Origin: Bacteroidota bacterium | Lineage (GTDB): Bacteria > Bacteroidota > Ignavibacteria > Palsa-1295 | Length of the DNA stretch: 47,342 bases | Assembly: GCA_021324685.1 (NCBI GenBank) | Contig: JAJPIQ010000008.1 | Coordinates: forward strand, 1 to 47,342 | Direction of reading: 5' to 3' | Part shown: piece after piece, positions 43,405-47,342 of the stretch | How the letters are laid out: every line of letters begins with the position of its first letter | Numbering within the stretch: position 1 is the first letter of the stretch | Notes under the pieces: generated by a model | The model's database searches: none | The model's input: only the letters and a program-made list of their open reading frames with translations | Told to the model about the DNA's origin: nothing | Program-made: the position numbers and the translations under genes

Positions 43405-44256
43405 CTATGAAACGCTTTCAGAGGACGTGCCAGAAGTTTTGATATTGTTGCCTTCGATAATGTCCGATATCATCTCATGGTGCAGGCCATTCGTGGCAAT
43501 GATCGAGCGTTTGTAGATATTGTAATCCGTGCCATCGTAGTGCGTCACCCGGCCGCCTGCTTCTCGGACCATGAGTTGCCCGGCCGACGTGTCCCAGGGT
43601 GAAAGTCCGATCTCCCAAAAGGCCTCAAAACGGCCGCAGGCAACGTAGGCTAAGTCCAGCGCGGCGCTTCCCAGACGGCGGATGAGCAAGCCTTTGTACA
43701 GAAAGCTCGAAAATTGCTCGATCACCGATTCCGGATTTTGATGCACATTGTACGGAAAGCCGGTGACGAACAAACTTTTGCTTGCATCTGCGACGCGAGA
43801 AACAGAAATCCGTTCGCCATTCAAAAATGCGCCATGGCCTCGGCGTACCGTGAAGATTTCGTTCAGGTTCGGCTGATAGATCGCTCCACATTCCATGGTG
43901 CCGTTGACTTCCACGCCGACCGATACGCACCATATCGGCAGACCATGCGCAAAATTCACCGTTCCATCGATGGGATCGATGATCCATCGAACTCGTGCAT
44001 GAGAGAATCCGAAATCGTCACTGGATTCGCTCGATCCCAATTCTTCACCGAGAAATACATGATCGGGATATTTGGAAAGGACGGTATCGCGAATCGTTTG
44101 TTCGTTGCGTGAATCGACCTGCGTCACGATATCCATCTCATTCGTTTTTGTCGATATTTTTAGTTCCGAGCGCTGTATATTCCGAGCATAATCCCCGGCT
44201 TCGCGGGCGACCTGGATGGCAAGGGAGAGGTAGTCCTGAATAATGTCCATTGCCAC
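43405..44256 (-). CDS. Inositol monophosphatase family protein
   Basis: This is a 283-residue Mg2+-dependent phosphatase of the IMPase/FBPase superfamily. Motif A is GEELGSSE and motif B is WIIDPIDGTVNFAHGLP, with the metal-binding Asp-x-x-Asp-Gly. Near the C-terminus WDTSAGQLMVREAGG supplies the third metal ligand. Substrates in the family include inositol-1-phosphate, fructose-1,6-bisphosphate and 3'-phosphoadenosine-5'-phosphate; which applies here is open. The start could be Met1 or Met3 (MAMDII). It lies 63 bp after UDP-glucose dehydrogenase in the same direction. Confidence 0.93.
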   Translation of the reverse strand: MAMDIIQDYLSLAIQVAREAGDYARNIQRSELKISTKTNEMDIVTQVDSRNEQTIRDTVLSKYPDHVFLGEELGSSESSDDFGFSHARVRWIIDPIDGTVNFAHGLPIWCVSVGVEVNGTMECGAIYQPNLNEIFTVRRGHGAFLNGERISVSRVADASKSLFVTGFPYNVHQNPESVIEQFSSFLYKGLLIRRLGSAALDLAYVACGRFEAFWEIGLSPWDTSAGQLMVREAGGRVTHYDGTDYNIYKRSIIATNGLHHEMISDIIEGNNIKTSGTSSESVS

Positions 44257-44319
44257 GCAAACAATGGAACGGGCCTGAAAGTAGCAGTTCGCTTTGGGAG
44301 GATGCTTCCGAATGAAACG

Positions 44320-45627
44320 CTATCGCCGACCGATCCCGTAATACGTGAACCCATATTCGCGCATGCGCTCAGGATCGTATATATTGCGACCATCGAAGAT
44401 GACCTTGTCACGGACCTTCTTTGTAATCAGTTCGAAATTCGGATTTCGAAATTCATTCCATTCCGTCACCACGACCAGGGCATCGACTCCTTCCAGGGCA
44501 TCGATATTTTTTCGAAAATATTTCAGATTTTCGTTCTCCGGAAGTACCTGCTTCATCGGTTTGATCGCAGCAGGATCGGTCGCATTCACATTTGCTCCAC
44601 GATCCAAAAGACCTCGAATGAGCTCGATCGATGGCGCTTCCCGAATATCGTCCGTACGAGGTTTGAAGGACAGCCCCCAGACAGCAAACGTTTTTCCTTC
44701 GATCGCCCCGTTATAATGTAGTATAATTTTTTGGAGGAGCTTCGTTTTTTGACGGTCATTTGCAGTCTGCACGGCTTTCAGCAACTCAAAGTCGTGCCCA
44801 AGTTCTTCGGCGGTTTTAATAAGGGCCTTGAGGTCCTTCGGAAAGCAGCTTCCGCCAAAACCGGCACCGGGGAACAAAAATTGGGGACCGATACGACCGT
44901 CCGAACCGATCCCAATACGGACATGATCGACGTCGGCTCCCACGAGGTCGCACAGGTTCGCGATCTCGTTCATAAAGCTGATCTTCGTAGCGAGCAGGGA
45001 GTTGGCGGCGTATTTTGTCAACTCCGCCGATTTCTCGTCCATGATGAAAATAGGGTTCCCCGTGCGGACGAACGGCTCATAGAGTTCTTTCATCACCATA
45101 ATCGCTCCCGGATCGCGCGAGCCCACAACGATCCGGTCCGGCTTCATAAAATCCTGAACGGCCGCGCCCTCTTTCAGAAATTCCGGATTGGAAACGACTT
45201 CGATCGGAATATCGGTGGATGATTCGAAGATCGCGCGAACGCGGTCTGCGGTACCGACGGGAACCGTCGATTTGTTGACGACAATCTTAGGCTCGGTGGC
45301 GATCGCTGCAATATTTTTAGCCGTTTCCAGGACCATGGAAAGATCGGCAGCCCCATCGGCGCCGGGAGGGGTAGGAAGCGCGAGAAAGATCACCTCGGCG
45401 GAATCGACCGCTTCTTTCAAATCGAGCGTAAATCGAAGCCGGCCTTCTGAAACGTTAAAGCGGACAATCTCTTCCAGGCCAGGTTCAAAGATCGGGATAA
45501 TGCCGTTGCGAAGGTTCTCGACCTTTTCCGGCACGATATCCATGCAAATGACCTGATTGCCGGTCTCGGCAAAACCAGCTCCGGTTACGAGCCCGACGTA
45601 CCCTGTTCCAATTATGGCGATGTTCAC
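44320..45627 (-). CDS. ugd: UDP-glucose 6-dehydrogenase
   Basis: Ugd oxidises UDP-glucose to UDP-glucuronate with two NAD+, a precursor for capsule and surface glycans. The 435-residue protein starts at a GTG (45627). It has the Rossmann motif GTGYVGLVTGAGFAETG, the family signature around KSTVPVGTADRV, the substrate loop FLFPGAGFGGSCFPKDLKAL containing the catalytic cysteine, and the C-terminal GLSFKPRTDDIREAPS. Length and motifs match bacterial Ugd. It opens a minus-strand run with the inositol-phosphatase gene and possibly the TonB receptor. Confidence 0.96.
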   Translation of the reverse strand: MNIAIIGTGYVGLVTGAGFAETGNQVICMDIVPEKVENLRNGIIPIFEPGLEEIVRFNVSEGRLRFTLDLKEAVDSAEVIFLALPTPPGADGAADLSMVLETAKNIAAIATEPKIVVNKSTVPVGTADRVRAIFESSTDIPIEVVSNPEFLKEGAAVQDFMKPDRIVVGSRDPGAIMVMKELYEPFVRTGNPIFIMDEKSAELTKYAANSLLATKISFMNEIANLCDLVGADVDHVRIGIGSDGRIGPQFLFPGAGFGGSCFPKDLKALIKTAEELGHDFELLKAVQTANDRQKTKLLQKIILHYNGAIEGKTFAVWGLSFKPRTDDIREAPSIELIRGLLDRGANVNATDPAAIKPMKQVLPENENLKYFRKNIDALEGVDALVVVTEWNEFRNPNFELITKKVRDKVIFDGRNIYDPERMREYGFTYYGIGRR

Positions 45628-45783
45628 GAAAGTAGGTGCTAAGTGCTAAGTCTCCGCCTCAGCGGATGCTAAGTCCCGAGAGTTCGCTAAATGGGCGAGT
45701 TCTGAGAATCGGTTAATAACACAATTACGCTGAAAATGCTTCATGTTCCGTTGCATTCATCGAAGGAAAAATTTGAGTATCAT

Positions 45784-45827
45784 TTTTAAACTCCCATCTT
45801 CTTTATTTTAAACTCCCATCTTCTTTA
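45784..45827. repeat. Perfect tandem repeat of a 22-bp unit
   Basis: Two identical adjacent 22-bp copies begin at 45784 and 45806. Each starts TTTTAAACTCCC and ends TTCTTTA. It lies just before the AT-rich tract in the dnaA-ugd gap. Confidence 0.9.
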
Positions 45828-46147
45828 CTTTCCCACGAACCTCTTTAAGAAGAGTTTTTAAAAGATATTTAAATACCTTTATTGTTAATTTAAAGGCGGT
45901 GGATATGTGGGTATCGAACGATTACGAAAATGAAACCCTGTCGTATCATAGGCGTTTTGGAGTTCACATCTTATCCTTAGTCTGAAAAAGAAGTGGCTAA
46001 CAACGGTGGGTCTAACATACCACGATACTATCCACGGCATCCCCCGTTGCGAAATTGCTTTTCAACAGAAACCCAGAAGCTATTCGCATGCGAATGTTGG
46101 AACTCATTTTTTTCGTACGTTATCATCCACAACAGGGGGAAAAAATA

Positions 46148-46175
46148 AAAAGCCCTTCATGATGGAAGGGCTTTT
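46148..46175 (-). terminator. Terminator of dnaA
   Basis: AAAAGCCCTTC and GAAGGGCTTTT form a perfect 11-bp stem with a 6-nt loop. It lies 24 bp after the dnaA stop. On the minus strand it is followed by a T-rich run, as for a rho-independent terminator. Confidence 0.9.
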
Positions 46176-46199
46176 GAATATAAGAATGTTGTGGTCGCA

Positions 46200-47342
46200 T
46201 TACGAGTGCATCATTTCGAGTTGCCGGCGAAGTTCTTCGATCTTTTTTTGGAGCGCCGGATTGGCGGTCATATCGTCCATGACGGTCTGGACCGCATGGA
46301 TGACGGTCGAATGATCGCGGCCGCCGAAATGAAGGCCGATCGACTTGAGCGAATGGTTCGTTAACTCTTTACAGAGATACATGGCTACTTGCCGCGCGAC
46401 TACGATCTCCTGGCGTCGTGTTTTAGCGCGTAGCGACTCTTCCTCGATGCCAAAACGCCGCGCTACGATACGCTGGATATTCTCGATCGACAGGATCGGG
46501 GTCGAGCGCTTTGCGAGCTTCCGCAACACTTCCCGGGCAAGTTCTAAGGTCGGCTCGCGACCTTCGAGCGAAGACATGGCCAGGAGCGAGATGAGGCAGC
46601 CTTCAAGTTCCCGAATATTCGAAGTGACGTTCGTCGCGATAAACTCGATGACTTCCGGCGAAAGGTCGATCCCGTCGGCAATCGCCTTATGCCGAAGAAT
46701 GGCAATGCGTGTTTCGAGATCGGGCGCGCCGATATCGGCCGTCAGTCCCCACTGAAGGCGGTTGAGGAGCCGATCGTCGATGTCCTTCAATTCTTTCGGC
46801 GGTCGATCGCAGGTCAGGATAATTTGTTTACCGAGCTCGCGGAGCGCATTGAACGAGTGAAAAAAGATGTCCTGCGTTTTTTCTTTCCCGGCAAAGAACT
46901 GCACATCGTCGATAATAAGGATATCGATCGAGCGGTAAAAGCTTTGAAATTCATTGATCTGGCCGTTCTGGATCGCATCGACAAAATCGACGGTAAACTT
47001 ATCGCTGGAGGTATACAGAACGCGAGCGGTTGGGAATTTTTGCATCGCGGCTCCGCCAATCGCCTGGATCAAATGCGTTTTTCCTAACCCGACATTCCCG
47101 TAGAGAACGAGGGGATTATATCGCGTGCCTCCCGGATTATTGGCAACGGCCATGGCGGCCGCATACGCCAGTTTATTCGACTCGCCGCGAATAAAGGTGT
47201 CGAACGTGTATCGCGGATTGAGATTCGATTCGATCGGTTTCTTCCCTATGCCAGAAGCTTGAGGCGTGACAGGAGAAAATGGCGGGCGAACCGCTGCCGG
47301 TATTGCATTCGGCGCGGTCGGTACCCCAAACGATGGCGTGGC
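46200..47342 (-). CDS. dnaA: Chromosomal replication initiator protein DnaA, partial (5' end outside window)
   Basis: The frame is open to the window edge; 380 codons are visible. They begin in the Pro-rich linker (domain II) and run into domain III: NPRYTFDTFIRGESNKLAYAAA, Walker A GNVGLGKTHL, Walker B ILIIDDVQF, sensor and arginine-finger region RLLNRLQWGLTADI. Domain IV carries the box-binding signature GLHFGGRDHSTVIHAV. DnaA-ATP binds origin boxes and opens DNA. The missing part is domain I. A strong terminator follows. dnaN is not downstream; the gene is followed by a 572-bp gap and ugd. Confidence 0.97.
   Translation of the reverse strand, partial: ATPSFGVPTAPNAIPAAVRPPFSPVTPQASGIGKKPIESNLNPRYTFDTFIRGESNKLAYAAAMAVANNPGGTRYNPLVLYGNVGLGKTHLIQAIGGAAMQKFPTARVLYTSSDKFTVDFVDAIQNGQINEFQSFYRSIDILIIDDVQFFAGKEKTQDIFFHSFNALRELGKQIILTCDRPPKELKDIDDRLLNRLQWGLTADIGAPDLETRIAILRHKAIADGIDLSPEVIEFIATNVTSNIRELEGCLISLLAMSSLEGREPTLELAREVLRKLAKRSTPILSIENIQRIVARRFGIEEESLRAKTRRQEIVVARQVAMYLCKELTNHSLKSIGLHFGGRDHSTVIHAVQTVMDDMTANPALQKKIEELRRQLEMMHS

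Larger units (their letters stand above)
45628..46199. other. Intergenic region with possible replication-origin features
   Basis: This 572-bp gap between dnaA and ugd has no gene. It holds three TGCTAAGT repeats (45639-45677 area), a tandem 22-bp repeat (45784-45827), and an AT-rich tract (about 45840-45895). It also has degenerate DnaA boxes: TCATCCACA (46123-46131, 8/9 to TTATCCACA), TTATCCTTA (45971-45979), CTATCCACG (about 46028), and reverse GGTGGATAT and TGTGGGTAT (45898-45914). A 14-bp palindrome ATTCGCATGCGAAT lies at 46082-46095. Origin function is unproven. Confidence 0.4.

Noticed and set aside
46006-46314. A plus-strand 102-codon open frame overlapping the end of dnaA
   Set aside because: It runs through the dnaA terminator hairpin and the antisense of DnaA domain IV, and its translation has no domain character.
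1-47342. CRISPR arrays, tRNA or rRNA genes, transposases, prophage genes
   Set aside because: No regularly spaced repeats, cloverleaf folds, rRNA signatures or DDE/integrase motifs were recognised by reading the sequence. A tRNA or Rfam covariance search would be decisive.

Overview
This is about 47 kb of a bacterial chromosome with roughly 50% GC and mixed strand use. The features point to the Bacteroidota/Chlorobiota (FCB) group, possibly a Kapabacteria- or Ignavibacteria-like lineage. Several large secreted proteins end in Por/type IX (T9SS) C-terminal sorting domains, there is a TonB-dependent receptor next to a DUF4249-type lipoprotein, and two promoter-like sites match the Bacteroidota TAnnTTTG element. 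The lineage is inferred from gene content only.

The window looks origin-proximal. It holds yidC, mnmE and mnmG at the left and dnaA at the right edge. Two perfect 16-bp parS-like palindromes sit at the very start and very end of mnmG. The gap after dnaA (45628-46199) carries an AT-rich tract, a tandem 22-bp repeat and several degenerate DnaA boxes.

Layout. 1-7.9 kb: a secreted protein cut by the window edge, a histidine-rich membrane protein, yidC, a Nudix hydrolase whose frame is broken at an A AAA AAG heptamer, and an overlapping pair of T9SS proteins (one with Kelch repeats). 8-13.1 kb: mnmE-mnmG-murQ-uppP on the plus strand, covering tRNA wobble modification and cell-wall recycling. 13.1-13.4 kb: a hairpin-rich gap. 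13.4-22.6 kb: a small secreted two-repeat protein, an aryl/acyl-CoA ligase, two translationally coupled giant T9SS beta-propeller proteins, and an Old Yellow Enzyme fused to a fibronectin III domain. 22.6-27 kb: a birA-coaX-small HicB-like-priA operon. 27.1-30.2 kb: aspartate kinase, secG and a DegT-type aminotransferase. 30.2-35.9 kb: an ABC efflux operon (adaptor, ATPase, two permeases), followed by an AT-richer hydrolase gene inserted next to a decayed permease 3' end. 36-39.8 kb: a large membrane protein, an RRM RNA-binding protein, a thioredoxin-like ferredoxin and an orphan response regulator. 40-45.6 kb: a TonB receptor/lipoprotein pair, an inositol-phosphatase family enzyme and UDP-glucose dehydrogenase. 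46.2 kb to the end: dnaA, truncated by the window.

No rRNA, tRNA, CRISPR array, transposase or phage gene was recognised. The features most worth following up are the parS pair in mnmG, the OYE-FN3 fusion, the possible programmed frameshift, and the hydrolase insertion beside a permease remnant.
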